In this document: piece after piece, positions 8,370-16,276 of the stretch
Position numbering within the stretch: the stretch's first letter is position 1
How the letters are laid out: each line of letters begins with the position of its first letter
NCBI GenBank assembly: GCA_910579975.1
Contig: CAJTWU010000001.1
Coordinates: 92,372-156,371, forward strand
Reading direction: 5' to 3'
Length of the DNA stretch: 64,000 nucleotides
Origin: an uncultured Vampirovibrio sp.
GTDB lineage: Bacteria; Cyanobacteriota; Vampirovibrionia; Gastranaerophilales; Gastranaerophilaceae
Notes under the pieces: model-generated
Databases searched by the model: none
The model's input: only the letters and a program-made list of their open reading frames with translations
Told to the model about the DNA's origin: nothing
Translations under genes and position numbers: made by a program

Positions 8370-9197
8370 ATGCATAAAATTTCTATAATAACACCGGCAT
8401 ATCAGGCTGAAAAATTTATACAAAGATATATTGACTCGGTTTTAAACTTTGATTATGCAAATTTGGAATTAATATTGGTAAATGACGGTTCAACAGATAA
8501 AACGCATGACATTATTGAGTCTAATCGAAAAAGAATTGAAGAAGCAGGAATTGAATTAAAATATATTAATCTTAAAGAAAATAAAGGGCAAGCAAATGCT
8601 TTAGATATGGGCTTAAAGTGTGTAACAGGTGATTACTTGTCCTGGCAAGATGTAGATGATATTTTTTATCCAAATTGTCTTTCGAGGAGTCTTGAAGTTT
8701 TATTGGAAAATCCTGATTGTAAGCTTGTCTTTAGTAAAGCTTTAGAAGTAGATGAAAATCGAAATTATAATAAAGAACAACCCCTTTATATTCCTCGAAA
8801 AGAGTTTGTGCACAAGAATTTGTTCAAGGATTATATAAGATGCAGAAATGTTATTTTTGCACCGATGAGATTTGTTGAAACAAAAGCATTGTTTGATGTT
8901 TTAAAAAATAAATCAATTTATGTATCATCAGGCGGGCAAAATTGGCAATTATTTCTTCCAATGACATATAAATATAAATGGGTATATATTGATGAAGTTT
9001 TATCAGAATATGTTGTATACTCTGATTCACATTCTCATTGTGTTCATCCTAAAAAATACAGGAAGTCCCATTTTGATATTTTGGTCAATACTATTAATAG
9101 TATTGATATGCCTTTTGGTAAAAAGGCATATTACCTTCTATATGTTCTAAATCGATACATTAAGCTGTTTATAAAAGATAGAAAATCTATGGTATAA
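8370..9197 (+). CDS. Family 2 glycosyltransferase
   Basis: 275 residues from ATG 8370, with GGAG about nine bases upstream inside the end of the previous gene. GT-A fold features: N-terminal ISIITPAYQAEKFI, VNDGSTDKTHD (nucleotide binding), NKGQANALDMGL, and WQDVDDIF as the DxD-type metal site. It is cytosolic with no clear membrane segment, and likely transfers a sugar from a nucleotide sugar during polysaccharide synthesis. The pairing with the pyruvyl transferase fusion suggests both act on the same glycan. The donor and acceptor cannot be read from sequence. Confidence 0.85.
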   Translation: MHKISIITPAYQAEKFIQRYIDSVLNFDYANLELILVNDGSTDKTHDIIESNRKRIEEAGIELKYINLKENKGQANALDMGLKCVTGDYLSWQDVDDIFYPNCLSRSLEVLLENPDCKLVFSKALEVDENRNYNKEQPLYIPRKEFVHKNLFKDYIRCRNVIFAPMRFVETKALFDVLKNKSIYVSSGGQNWQLFLPMTYKYKWVYIDEVLSEYVVYSDSHSHCVHPKKYRKSHFDILVNTINSIDMPFGKKAYYLLYVLNRYIKLFIKDRKSMV

Positions 9198-9198
9198 T
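9193..9198 (+). promoter_or_regulatory. -10 box of the hom-thrC-proB operon
   Basis: TATAAT overlapping the stop of the glycosyltransferase, 24 bases before the hom ATG, which has its own AGGAG. This is a conventional leadered promoter. Confidence 0.5.
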
Positions 9199-9222
9199 TA
9201 AGACCGAAAATAGGAGAACTTT

Positions 9223-10482
9223 ATGGAAAAATTAAGGATTGGTTTAATTGGTTTAGGAACTGTAGGCTCAGGTGTTTACAAGAGTTTACAAAATTTTGAC
9301 AATGTTGAAATTGTTAAAATTGCTGTGAGAAATATTAATAAATCTCGTTCAGTTGAAGTTCCAACAACCATGTTAACGGACAATCCTTATGATGTTGTTA
9401 ATGACCCTTCTATTGATGTTGTGGTTGAACTTATGGGCGGCGTTGCTCCGGCGTGGGATTATATCAAGACTGCGCTGGAAAATGGTAAACACATTGTTAC
9501 TGCAAATAAAGAACTTCTTGCTAAAAAAGGTGAAGAGCTATTTAACCTATCAGAAGAACACAACCGGGTAGTGCTTTATGAAGCTGCTATTGCCGGCGGT
9601 ATACCAATAATTATGCCTATAAAAACAATTTTGGCCGGGAATAAAATTCATAAAATTCAGGCAATTTTGAATGGTACAACAAATTATATTCTTACAAAAA
9701 TGGATACAGATGGTGCTTCTTATGAGGATGTTTTGAAAGAAGCACAAACACTTGGCTATGCAGAAACAGATCCTACCGGTGATGTAGAAGGTTTTGATGC
9801 TGCATATAAGATTACAACTCTTGCAACAATTGCGTTTAATGCAAGAGCTAAGTTTGAAAATGTTTACAGAGAGGGTATTACAAAAATCCGCAAAGAAGAT
9901 ATTGAAAGAGCAAATGAACTCGGATATAAGATAAAGCTGGTTGCTTCAGCAACAATGGATGAGAATAATAATGCTGATGTAAGAGTGCACCCTATGCTTG
10001 TTCCAAAAACCAATATGCTTGCTCATATTGATTATGTTACAAATGCTGTTCTTATCACAGGTCACCCGATTGGAAGTATTGTTCTTTCAGGTCCCGGAGC
10101 CGGAGAATTTCCTACTGCAAGCTCTGTAATCGGGGATATTTTGGCAATTGCAAGAGAATATAAAACAACAGATTATCTTTTGCCAATGATGAGATGCCAT
10201 CATCATTCAACAGCAACTCCTGTAAAAATTGAAGATACTTATAACAAATATTATCTTTCAATTACAGCACCTAACGCAATTGGTGTAATTGCAAAAATTG
10301 GTACAATTTGCGCTAATAAAGATATAAGTCTTTCAAGTATTTTGCAAAAAGGGGTTTCTGATAATAATACAGCAGAGATTACAGTTATTACAGAAAAATG
10401 TCTTGAAAGAAAAATCCGTGAAGTAGTTTCAGAGCTTGACGGATGTGAAATTAACAGTCTTATCAGGGTAATGGAGGGATAG
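9223..10482 (+). CDS. hom: Homoserine dehydrogenase
   Basis: 419 residues. Reduces aspartate semialdehyde to homoserine with NAD(P)H. Rossmann motif GLIGLGTVGSGVYKS at the N-terminus; TANKELLAKKG; substrate/catalytic region GGIPIIMPIKTILAGNKIH with LNGTTNYIL; GDVEGFDAAYK; and a C-terminal ACT domain (from about 345: LSITAPNAIGVIAKIG), which usually mediates threonine feedback. A ribosome binding site AGGAGA precedes the ATG. It is the first gene of hom-thrC-proB, six bases before thrC. Confidence 0.95.
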   Translation: MEKLRIGLIGLGTVGSGVYKSLQNFDNVEIVKIAVRNINKSRSVEVPTTMLTDNPYDVVNDPSIDVVVELMGGVAPAWDYIKTALENGKHIVTANKELLAKKGEELFNLSEEHNRVVLYEAAIAGGIPIIMPIKTILAGNKIHKIQAILNGTTNYILTKMDTDGASYEDVLKEAQTLGYAETDPTGDVEGFDAAYKITTLATIAFNARAKFENVYREGITKIRKEDIERANELGYKIKLVASATMDENNNADVRVHPMLVPKTNMLAHIDYVTNAVLITGHPIGSIVLSGPGAGEFPTASSVIGDILAIAREYKTTDYLLPMMRCHHHSTATPVKIEDTYNKYYLSITAPNAIGVIAKIGTICANKDISLSSILQKGVSDNNTAEITVITEKCLERKIREVVSELDGCEINSLIRVMEG

Positions 10483-10488
10483 AGGTAT

Positions 10489-11547
10489 ATGTATAAAGGA
10501 CTCATTAACAAATATAGAAAATACTTGCCTGTAACAGATTCAACACCGATTGTAACGCTTAATGAGGGAAACACTCCCCTAATCAAAGCAGACAATCTCG
10601 CTAATAAAATCGGCTTGGATTGTAATATTTACCTTAAGTTTGAGGGCTGCAATCCTACAGGAAGTTTCAAAGACCGCGGTATGACAATGGCTGTTACTAA
10701 AGCTAAGGAAGCTGGTGCAAATGCTATTATTTGTGCTTCTACCGGTAATACATCTGCTTCTGCTGCTGCTTATGGTGCAAAAGCCGGATTGAAAACTTTT
10801 GTATTGATTCCCGATGGATATATTGCCCTGGGCAAACTCTCTCAAGCAATGATGTATGGTGCAGAGATTATAGCTATTCAAGGTAATTTTGATGAAGCAC
10901 TTGAATGTGTTCGAGCGATTTCTGATACTCATCCGATTACACTTGTAAATTCTGTTAATCCGTACAGAATTGAAGGTCAAAAAACCGGCGCATTTGAGGT
11001 TTGTGATGCTTTAGGCAAAGCTCCTGAATACCATTTTATACCAGTTGGTAATGCCGGTAATATTACTGCATACTGGAAAGGTTATAAAGAGTATTTTGAA
11101 GAAGGAAAAATTAAAAACTTGCCTCAAATGATGGGTTATGAAGCCGAAGGTTCTGCTGCAATTGTTCGCGGTGAAAGGATTTTGAAACCTGAAACTCTTG
11201 CTACGGCAATCAGAATAGGCAACCCTGCAAGCTGGAAACAAGCTGAAGCAGCACGAGATGAAAGTAAAGGCAAAATAGGTTGTGTGACGGATGAAAAAAT
11301 CGTTGAAGCATATAAAATGTTAGCTTCAACAGAAGGTATTCTTTGTGAACCAGCAAGTGCAGCTTCTGTAGCCGGTTTAATTCAAGCAAAAGAACAAGGA
11401 CTTGTTAAAGAAGGTTCAGATATCGTTTGTATACTTACAGGCAACGGGCTTAAAGATCCGGACAATGCAATTAAATACTCAAATTCCAATGTCAAAAAGA
11501 CAAGTTCAGAACTGAAAGATGTTTTGAAGGTAATGGGCTTATGCTAA
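10489..11547 (+). CDS. thrC: Threonine synthase
   Basis: 352 residues, a PLP enzyme of fold type II converting O-phosphohomoserine to threonine. Motifs: GNTPLIKADNLA, the PLP-lysine segment GSFKDRGMTMA, CASTGNTSASAAAYGAKAG, and the glycine-rich phosphate loop VGNAGNITAYWKGYKEY. The length fits the short bacterial type (no N-terminal domain). SD GAGG is three bases before the ATG. The 3' end overlaps proB by 7 bp, indicating translational coupling. No thrB (homoserine kinase) is present in this operon. Confidence 0.95.
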   Translation: MYKGLINKYRKYLPVTDSTPIVTLNEGNTPLIKADNLANKIGLDCNIYLKFEGCNPTGSFKDRGMTMAVTKAKEAGANAIICASTGNTSASAAAYGAKAGLKTFVLIPDGYIALGKLSQAMMYGAEIIAIQGNFDEALECVRAISDTHPITLVNSVNPYRIEGQKTGAFEVCDALGKAPEYHFIPVGNAGNITAYWKGYKEYFEEGKIKNLPQMMGYEAEGSAAIVRGERILKPETLATAIRIGNPASWKQAEAARDESKGKIGCVTDEKIVEAYKMLASTEGILCEPASAASVAGLIQAKEQGLVKEGSDIVCILTGNGLKDPDNAIKYSNSNVKKTSSELKDVLKVMGLC

Positions 11548-12674
11548 ACAATATTAAAAGAATTGTAATAAAACTTGGTACAAATGTCTTGCGTAATGAT
11601 GAAGGTGAGGTTGCTTTATCTCGTATTTATTCATTCATAGAAGATATTTCAAAGCTTGTTAAATCAGGTAAAGAAGTAATTGTTGTGACAAGCGGTGCTG
11701 TTGGTTTAGGTAAAAAGAAGCTTAATCTTAAATCAACAGCCGATGATGGCGTAAAACAGGCATGTGCTGCAGTTGGTCAAAGCCGCTTAATGTCTTTTTA
11801 TGAAAACGGATTTGGAGTTTATGATATTCCAGTTGCTCAAATTCTTTTAACAGAGGATGATTTTTCTTTGCGTCACCGTTATTTGAGCCTCAGGACAACT
11901 TTGAACAAATTGCTTGATTTTGGAGTTGTGCCGATTATTAACCAGAATGACACGGTTTCAACAATCGAGTTAAATGATATGTTAGCAGGTATTCAGGTTT
12001 GTTTTTCAGATAATGATAAATTATCTGCGCTTGTTTCAAGTGAACTGGATGCTGATTTATTGATACTTTTATCTGATATCGATGGTCTTTATACTGCTAA
12101 TCCTAAAACAGATGTGAATGCTAAATTAATCAGAAAGGTTGATTGTGTAACAGATGAAATTTTAGCACTTGGAACAGGTGCCTCCGAAGGAGGACGCGGC
12201 GGGATGAAAACCAAGCTGGAAGCTGCTAAACTTGTTACTCGTTTTGGCGGTAAAGTCCTTATTGCAAACGGTAAAACACCTTACATAATTAATAAGATTT
12301 TTTCAGGAGAAGAAGTTGGTACAATGTTTATGCCAACAGAAGAAAATCTATCTGGTAAAAAACGCTGGATTGGTTATGCGACAAATATTCGCGGGAAGCT
12401 GGTTGTTAATGAAGGTGCAAAATGTTCAATTTTAGAAAAATGTACAAGTTTACTTCCAATAGGTATCGTTGATGTTATAAATGAGTTTAAACAAGGTGAA
12501 GTAGTTTCAATTGTTGATGAAAACGGTATTGAATTTGCCCGTGGTATGGTTAATTATAACTCAACTGAATGTAAAAAAATCGCGGGTGCACATTCAAATG
12601 ATATTGTAAGCATTCTTGGCTACAAGAACTATGATGCCGTGATTACACGGGATAATATTACGGATTTATTGTAG
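11541..12674 (+). CDS. proB: Glutamate 5-kinase
   Basis: 377 residues. Phosphorylates glutamate to gamma-glutamyl phosphate, the first step of proline synthesis. Residues 1-255 form the amino acid kinase fold (RIVIKLGTNVLRN, VTSGAVGLG, NQNDTVS, FSDNDKLSALV, GGRGGMKTKLEAAK); residues from about 275 form a C-terminal PUA domain (GKLVVNEGAKCSI), as in the long bacterial form that is feedback inhibited by proline. It overlaps the end of thrC. proA is not next to it. The stop is directly at the promoter of the small-peptide locus that follows. Confidence 0.95.
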   Translation: MLNNIKRIVIKLGTNVLRNDEGEVALSRIYSFIEDISKLVKSGKEVIVVTSGAVGLGKKKLNLKSTADDGVKQACAAVGQSRLMSFYENGFGVYDIPVAQILLTEDDFSLRHRYLSLRTTLNKLLDFGVVPIINQNDTVSTIELNDMLAGIQVCFSDNDKLSALVSSELDADLLILLSDIDGLYTANPKTDVNAKLIRKVDCVTDEILALGTGASEGGRGGMKTKLEAAKLVTRFGGKVLIANGKTPYIINKIFSGEEVGTMFMPTEENLSGKKRWIGYATNIRGKLVVNEGAKCSILEKCTSLLPIGIVDVINEFKQGEVVSIVDENGIEFARGMVNYNSTECKKIAGAHSNDIVSILGYKNYDAVITRDNITDLL

Positions 12675-12700
12675 ACATGATGGATAATATATTGTACAAT
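12672..12700 (+). promoter_or_regulatory. Promoter of the small-peptide (toxin-like) locus A
   Basis: TAGACA (12672-12677), a 17-base spacer and TACAAT (12695-12700). Six bases after the -10 lies an ATG (12707), so the transcript would begin at that codon. Confidence 0.55.
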
Positions 12701-12706
12701 TAACAT

Positions 12707-12745
12707 ATGGGTAAGCTCCTGTTTACCACCTCCGACACAGACTAG
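12707..12745 (+). CDS. Leaderless 12-codon upstream ORF of locus A
   Basis: ATG 12707 lies exactly six bases after the TACAAT box, as at other leaderless genes in this window, and reads MGKLLFTTSDTD before TAG. Its ACC-ACC-TCC codons (12725-12733) form the 5' arm of the hairpin that masks the ribosome binding site of the downstream peptide. Ribosomes crossing this ORF would open the hairpin. This mok-hok-like coupling is inferred; the peptide itself may have no function. Confidence 0.4.
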   Translation: MGKLLFTTSDTD

Positions 12746-12771
12746 TTATGGGACATAAGCGGAAAGGTGGT
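12725..12771 (+). promoter_or_regulatory. Hairpin sequestering the ribosome binding site of the peptide gene
   Basis: ACCACCT (12725-12731) is the exact complement of AGGTGGT (12765-12771), which holds the Shine-Dalgarno sequence just before ATG 12773. CCG/CGG extends the helix inward past a small bulge. A competing stem GGTAA/TTACC (12710-12714 with 12723-12727) would free the binding site. Arrangements like this are typical of type I toxin mRNAs. Confidence 0.6.
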
Positions 12772-12772
12772 G

Positions 12773-12856
12773 ATGAAAGAGATGTTATTCTTCGTAACAG
12801 AAGAAACGCTATGGCTTATCTTGGCGATAATCATAGCGTTATACCATTTCAAATAG
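12773..12856 (+). CDS. 27-residue hydrophobic peptide, candidate type I toxin (locus A)
   Basis: Reads MKEMLFFVTEETLW, then LILAIIIALYHFK: a short polar N-terminus, one membrane span of about 14 residues and a basic C-terminus. Size and composition match membrane-acting type I toxins, although I cannot place it in a named family. It aligns without gaps with the 23-residue peptide at 21748-21819: VTEETLWLILAIIIAL against ITAKELMLVITLVLIL. The AAAGG ribosome binding site lies in a hairpin. An inverted repeat inside the gene is placed to terminate an antisense RNA. It could instead be a leader or regulatory peptide, but there is no co-directional gene to control. Confidence 0.6.
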   Translation: MKEMLFFVTEETLWLILAIIIALYHFK

Positions 12857-12907
12857 GGAGTTATGAAAGGTTCTGAGAGTTCACGGCTCTTAGAGCCTTT
12901 TCCCTAT
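12800..12907 (-). ncRNA. Predicted antisense RNA (antitoxin candidate) of locus A
   Basis: From a minus-strand promoter at 12914-12942, RNA would start near 12907 and run back through the 3' half of the peptide gene. The inverted repeat AACGCTATG/CATAGCGTT (12805-12813, 12832-12840), with an inner TTATC/GATAA stem, reads on the minus strand as a hairpin followed by T-rich sequence, a plausible stop near 12800. Predicted size is about 105 nt. This is inference from promoter and hairpin only. Confidence 0.45.
12866..12901 (+). terminator. Terminator hairpin of the locus A mRNA
   Basis: A 14-bp stem with two G-U pairs (12866-12879 with 12887-12900) and a seven-base loop, ending in CCTTTT. Outer ATAGGGA/TCCCTAT (12853-12859, 12901-12907) can lengthen it. 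The T-tract is short. Confidence 0.55.
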
Positions 12908-12913
12908 GTCATT

Positions 12914-12942
12914 ATTATTTACGATTTTGGTACTTTTGTCAA
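12914..12942 (-). promoter_or_regulatory. Antisense promoter of locus A
   Basis: On the minus strand: a perfect TTGACA (12942-12937), 17-base spacer, AATAAT (12919-12914). It points toward the 3' end of the peptide gene and lies just past the stop of the minus-strand HTH gene. Confidence 0.55.
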
Positions 12943-12950
12943 TATATATG

Positions 12951-13190
12951 TTACAAATCAAACTTTGAAACATCTACAAGTTCTAAGAAAGTCATGCCTA
13001 AGGCATAAGCTATTTTTTCTATGGTAACAATTGTTGGTGAAATTTCATTTCGTTCAATTCTACCAATAGTATTTGAATTTAAATCTGCTAGTTCTGATAA
13101 TTGTTCTTGTGACAATTCCCTTTTCAGTCTTTCAAATTTTACCTTTAGACCTATTTTTTTGTTAAGTAAACTTTTGTTAATGTTTTCCAT
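12951..13190 (-). CDS. XRE-family repressor-like HTH protein
   Basis: 79 residues from ATG 13190. Residues 10-65 are a Cro/C1-type HTH (LKVKFERLKRELSQEQLSEL, then NSNTIGRIERNE); the C-terminus ends TFLELVDVSKFDL. It is read divergently from the small gene at 13275. A TATAAT box lies four bases before the start on the minus strand, again implying little or no leader. Repeats of CATTATA in the shared spacer suggest that it represses itself and its neighbour. The locus A antisense promoter sits behind its stop codon, so read-through could influence that locus too. Confidence 0.75.
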   Translation of the reverse strand: MENINKSLLNKKIGLKVKFERLKRELSQEQLSELADLNSNTIGRIERNEISPTIVTIEKIAYALGMTFLELVDVSKFDL

Positions 13191-13193
13191 AAA

Positions 13194-13238
13194 CATTATA
13201 GTAGTTTCTTGACACATTATAATCAATACCATATAATG
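13194..13238 (+). promoter_or_regulatory. Perfect sigma-70 promoter with operator-like repeats
   Basis: TTGACA (13209-13214), exactly 17 bases, TATAAT (13232-13237): a full consensus promoter for the small gene at 13275. CATTATA occurs at 13194-13200 and 13215-13221 (21 bp apart, two helical turns), and TATAATG at 13232-13238 is its inverted copy covering the -10. The divergent HTH gene is the obvious candidate to bind these sites. Confidence 0.7.
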
Positions 13239-13274
13239 GTGGTGGAAACCATTAAAGTGTTTAAAGGAGGTAAA

Positions 13275-13529
13275 ATGTTAATAGAAGATTATATTCATAG
13301 TGTTCAAATAAAATTCAATGGATTAGAATTTTTGCATGAAACAGTTTTGTATGAAATTATTGAAAATTATAGTTTATTTAAACATGGTAATTGTCTTGAA
13401 CTGATAGAAAAAATTCGGACATTAACTTGGTTATGTTCAATTTTGGTAAAGGTCTTGAAAGAAGAAAGAGAAGAAATGAGAAAAATAATGAATAATGATT
13501 ATCATAATTTATTAAAAACTGAGCCTTAA
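13275..13529 (+). CDS. Small protein of unknown function, HTH-controlled
   Basis: 84 residues from ATG 13275, preceded by a near-perfect AAAGGAGG. It is helical and charged (MLIEDYIHSVQIKFNGLEFL at the start, a Leu/Cys-rich middle, KEEREEMRKIMNN near the end) with no recognisable domain, signal peptide or membrane span. The consensus promoter and strong ribosome binding site predict high expression when not repressed. Its partner is the divergent HTH gene. It could be an effector kept silent by that repressor, as in small HTH-controlled modules of mobile elements, but no toxin or phage motif is seen. Confidence 0.65.
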   Translation: MLIEDYIHSVQIKFNGLEFLHETVLYEIIENYSLFKHGNCLELIEKIRTLTWLCSILVKVLKEEREEMRKIMNNDYHNLLKTEP

Positions 13530-13534
13530 TAAAT

Positions 13535-13563
13535 AAAAGGCGGGATTTTTAATCCCGCCTTTT
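13535..13563. terminator. Bidirectional terminator
   Basis: A perfect 13-bp stem (13535-13547 with 13551-13563), three-base loop, A-run on one side and T-run on the other, between the convergent small gene and alaS. Confidence 0.92.
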
Positions 13564-13568
13564 GCTTA

Positions 13569-16202
13569 TTATTTTAGTTCGCTTTCGACTTTTGCTAAAG
13601 CTTCATCAAGTTTTGAGGCATCTTTCACTCCGCCTTGTGCAAAATTTGGACGACCGCCGCCATTAGCACCTGTTGCACGTGCAATTTCACCAACGATTTT
13701 ACCGGCATTAATTCCTTTTTGAACAAAGCCTTCTGAAACCTTTGCCGCAACCATTTTTGAGTTTGCAAGAACGATTATGCATTCGCCCAGTTTGTTTCCT
13801 AAAAGCTCAATACCCGCTTTAATTGCTTCTGACTCAAAGTCTTCTACTTTTGATACGAACAATTTTCCGCCTTCAATATCTTCTGCTTTTGAGATAAATG
13901 TAGCAAATTTGCTTCTTGCAGCTTCTTCTTTTACTCTTGTAAGTTCTTTTTGAAGCTCACGATTTTCTTCTGCTAGTTTTTCAACACGTTCAAGAACTTC
14001 ATTTGTATGAACTTTAAATCTTGTTTCCAAAGCATTTGCTACTTTTGCTTTTTCGTTTAAGTATTCAATTGCAGCATTTGAAACTACAAGCTCAATCCTT
14101 CTTGTGCCCGCAGCAATAGCACCTTCTGAAACAATTTTAACCAGTCTTAAATCACCTGTATTTTTAGCATGTGTACCGGCACAAAACTCGCGTGAAATAA
14201 TTTCGTGTTCTTCATGATGGCATTTCCCGCATTTACATTTTTTAGCACCGCCAATTGAAACAACTCGAACAACATCTTCGTATTTTTCACCGAACAATGC
14301 TGTTGCACCTGTTAATTTTGCTTCTTCAATATTCATAACATCAGTTTGCACAGGAAGTTTTTCACCAATCCATTTGTTCATAAGATTTTCAGTTTTTTCG
14401 ATTTCCTGTGGTGTCATTGCTCTCGAGAATGTGAAGTCAAATCTCATACGATTTTCTTCTACTTGTGAGCCTGCTTGCTTAACTTCATCTCCAACAACAT
14501 TAACCAGAGCTGCTTGAAGTAAGTGAGCTGATGTGTGGTGAACTTTTATTTCGTTTCTTTTTTCTGCATCTATCAATGCTGCAACAAAGTCACCGATATT
14601 AATTTCGCCATTTATAATTTGACATCTGTGAACAAATAAATGATTTACTTTGAATGTTGTAAGTACTTCAGCTTTCAGATTTTCGTTTACAAGATAGCCG
14701 CTATCACCTATTTGTCCGCCGCATTCAGCGTAAAAAGGAGTTTTATCTAAAACAACATCAACATATCCTTCGCCTTCAATAAGCGCAAGGATTTTTGCTT
14801 CGCAAGCTGTTTCTTCATAGCCGACAAATTCAGTAGAACCAACTTCTTCTTCTACTTTAGCGTATTTAATGTCACCTGTTACAGAAATCTTAGCTGTTGC
14901 AGCTTTTGCACGGTCTTTTTGTTCTTGCATAGCAGCTTTGAAGCCTGTTTCATCAACTTTAAGACCTTGTTCTTCAGCGATTTCCTTTGTTAATTCAAAC
15001 GGGAAGCCATAAGTATCGTATAGTTTGAATGCACTTTCTCCGTCAATATCTTTTTTATTGTCAATAAACTCATCAAGCATTTTATAGCCTCTATCAAGAG
15101 TTTTTGCAAAGCGTTCTTCTTCTTTTTTAATTACATCAACTATTTTTTCTTTGTTCTTAACTAAATCCGGATAAGCTTTGCCATAGTTTTCAATAACAAC
15201 ATCAACAAGTTTATATAAGAATGGTAAATCCATTCCTAAGATTTTACCGTGACGTAATGCACGGCGTAAAATCATTCTTAGAACATAACTTCTGCCTTCA
15301 TTTCCTGGAATTACACCATCTGAAATTAAGAATGATACACATCTTGCGTGGTCTGTAATTATTCTTAATGAAATATCGGTTTTTTCTGATTTTTTGTAAG
15401 GAACACCGGACATTTCAGAAACTTTATCTAAAATAGGTTTCAAAAGATCTGTTTCAAAAGTTGAAGCAACTCCTTGACAAACCATTGTAATACGTTCTAA
15501 GCCCATACCGGTATCAACATTTTTCTTTTCTAATGGCGATTGGTTGCCTTCTTCGTCTTGATAAAGTTCTGTGAATACAAGGTTCCAGATTTCAACCCAG
15601 CGGTCGCATTCACAAGTGTCAATACCGCAGTTTGGGTTGTCACATTTGTATTCTTCACCTAAATCATAGTGGATTTCAGAGCAAGGTCCGCATGAGCCTG
15701 ATGCTCCCGGAGGTCCCCAGAAGTTATCTTTTTTGCCTTTACGTTTAATACGTTCGGCTGGAACACCAATGCTTCTCCATATATCAAAAGCTTCATCATC
15801 AGTTTCAAAAATTGTTATCCATAGGCGGTCTTTATCAAGTTTTAGGACTTCTGTAACAAATTCCCAAGCCCATGGAATAATTTCTTTTTTATAGTAATCA
15901 CCAAATGAGAAGTTCCCCAGCATTTCAAAGAATGTATGGTGACGTGGAGTGCGGCCAACATTTTCGATATCAGAGTCTTTTCCGCCCGCACGTGCGCATT
16001 TTTGGCAAGATGTTGCACGAGCCGGGTCATAAGGTGGTTTAACAATACCTAAAAATATAGGTAAGAATTGAAGCATGCCTGCTGTAGTTAAAAGTACTGT
16101 AGGATTATCAGGCACAAGGCTTGAGCTTTCTACAATGGTGTGAGCATGTTTGTCTTTAAAATAATCTAAATATAATTGTCTGATTTCGTTTCCTTTAAGC
16201 AT
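13569..16202 (-). CDS. alaS: Alanyl-tRNA synthetase
   Basis: 877 residues, full length. Class II aminoacylation core at the N-terminus (TTAGMLQFLPIF, TPRHHTFFEMLGNFSFGDY, GRSYVLRMILRRALRHGK), an editing domain with HHTSAHLLQAAL and the zinc cysteine in CAGTH, and a C-terminal C-Ala domain with a coiled coil and NGGGRPNFAQGG. It charges tRNA-Ala and clears mischarged Ser/Gly-tRNA. A cysteine/histidine-rich KKCKCGKCHHEEHE insertion lies in the editing domain around residue 660. The promoter is conventional (TATAAT about 33 bases upstream) with AAAAGGA as the binding site. Confidence 0.97.
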   Translation of the reverse strand: MLKGNEIRQLYLDYFKDKHAHTIVESSSLVPDNPTVLLTTAGMLQFLPIFLGIVKPPYDPARATSCQKCARAGGKDSDIENVGRTPRHHTFFEMLGNFSFGDYYKKEIIPWAWEFVTEVLKLDKDRLWITIFETDDEAFDIWRSIGVPAERIKRKGKKDNFWGPPGASGSCGPCSEIHYDLGEEYKCDNPNCGIDTCECDRWVEIWNLVFTELYQDEEGNQSPLEKKNVDTGMGLERITMVCQGVASTFETDLLKPILDKVSEMSGVPYKKSEKTDISLRIITDHARCVSFLISDGVIPGNEGRSYVLRMILRRALRHGKILGMDLPFLYKLVDVVIENYGKAYPDLVKNKEKIVDVIKKEEERFAKTLDRGYKMLDEFIDNKKDIDGESAFKLYDTYGFPFELTKEIAEEQGLKVDETGFKAAMQEQKDRAKAATAKISVTGDIKYAKVEEEVGSTEFVGYEETACEAKILALIEGEGYVDVVLDKTPFYAECGGQIGDSGYLVNENLKAEVLTTFKVNHLFVHRCQIINGEINIGDFVAALIDAEKRNEIKVHHTSAHLLQAALVNVVGDEVKQAGSQVEENRMRFDFTFSRAMTPQEIEKTENLMNKWIGEKLPVQTDVMNIEEAKLTGATALFGEKYEDVVRVVSIGGAKKCKCGKCHHEEHEIISREFCAGTHAKNTGDLRLVKIVSEGAIAAGTRRIELVVSNAAIEYLNEKAKVANALETRFKVHTNEVLERVEKLAEENRELQKELTRVKEEAARSKFATFISKAEDIEGGKLFVSKVEDFESEAIKAGIELLGNKLGECIIVLANSKMVAAKVSEGFVQKGINAGKIVGEIARATGANGGGRPNFAQGGVKDASKLDEALAKVESELK

Positions 16203-16264
16203 AATTATTTCCTTTTAATATTTACTTATGATTTAATTATACTTCAAACAAAGTATGTGCATGA

Positions 16265-16270
16265 TATAAT
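16265..16270 (+). promoter_or_regulatory. -10 box of the SMR gene, leaderless spacing
   Basis: TATAAT, six bases, ATG 16277. TTCAAA sixteen bases upstream is a possible weak -35. Confidence 0.55.
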
Positions 16271-16276
16271 TACGCT

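Noticed and set aside
12672..12907. Region as a simple terminator or attenuator of the hom-thrC-proB operon
   Set aside because: It has its own promoter on the same strand, a coding frame with a masked binding site, and an opposing promoter; there is no downstream co-directional gene to attenuate.
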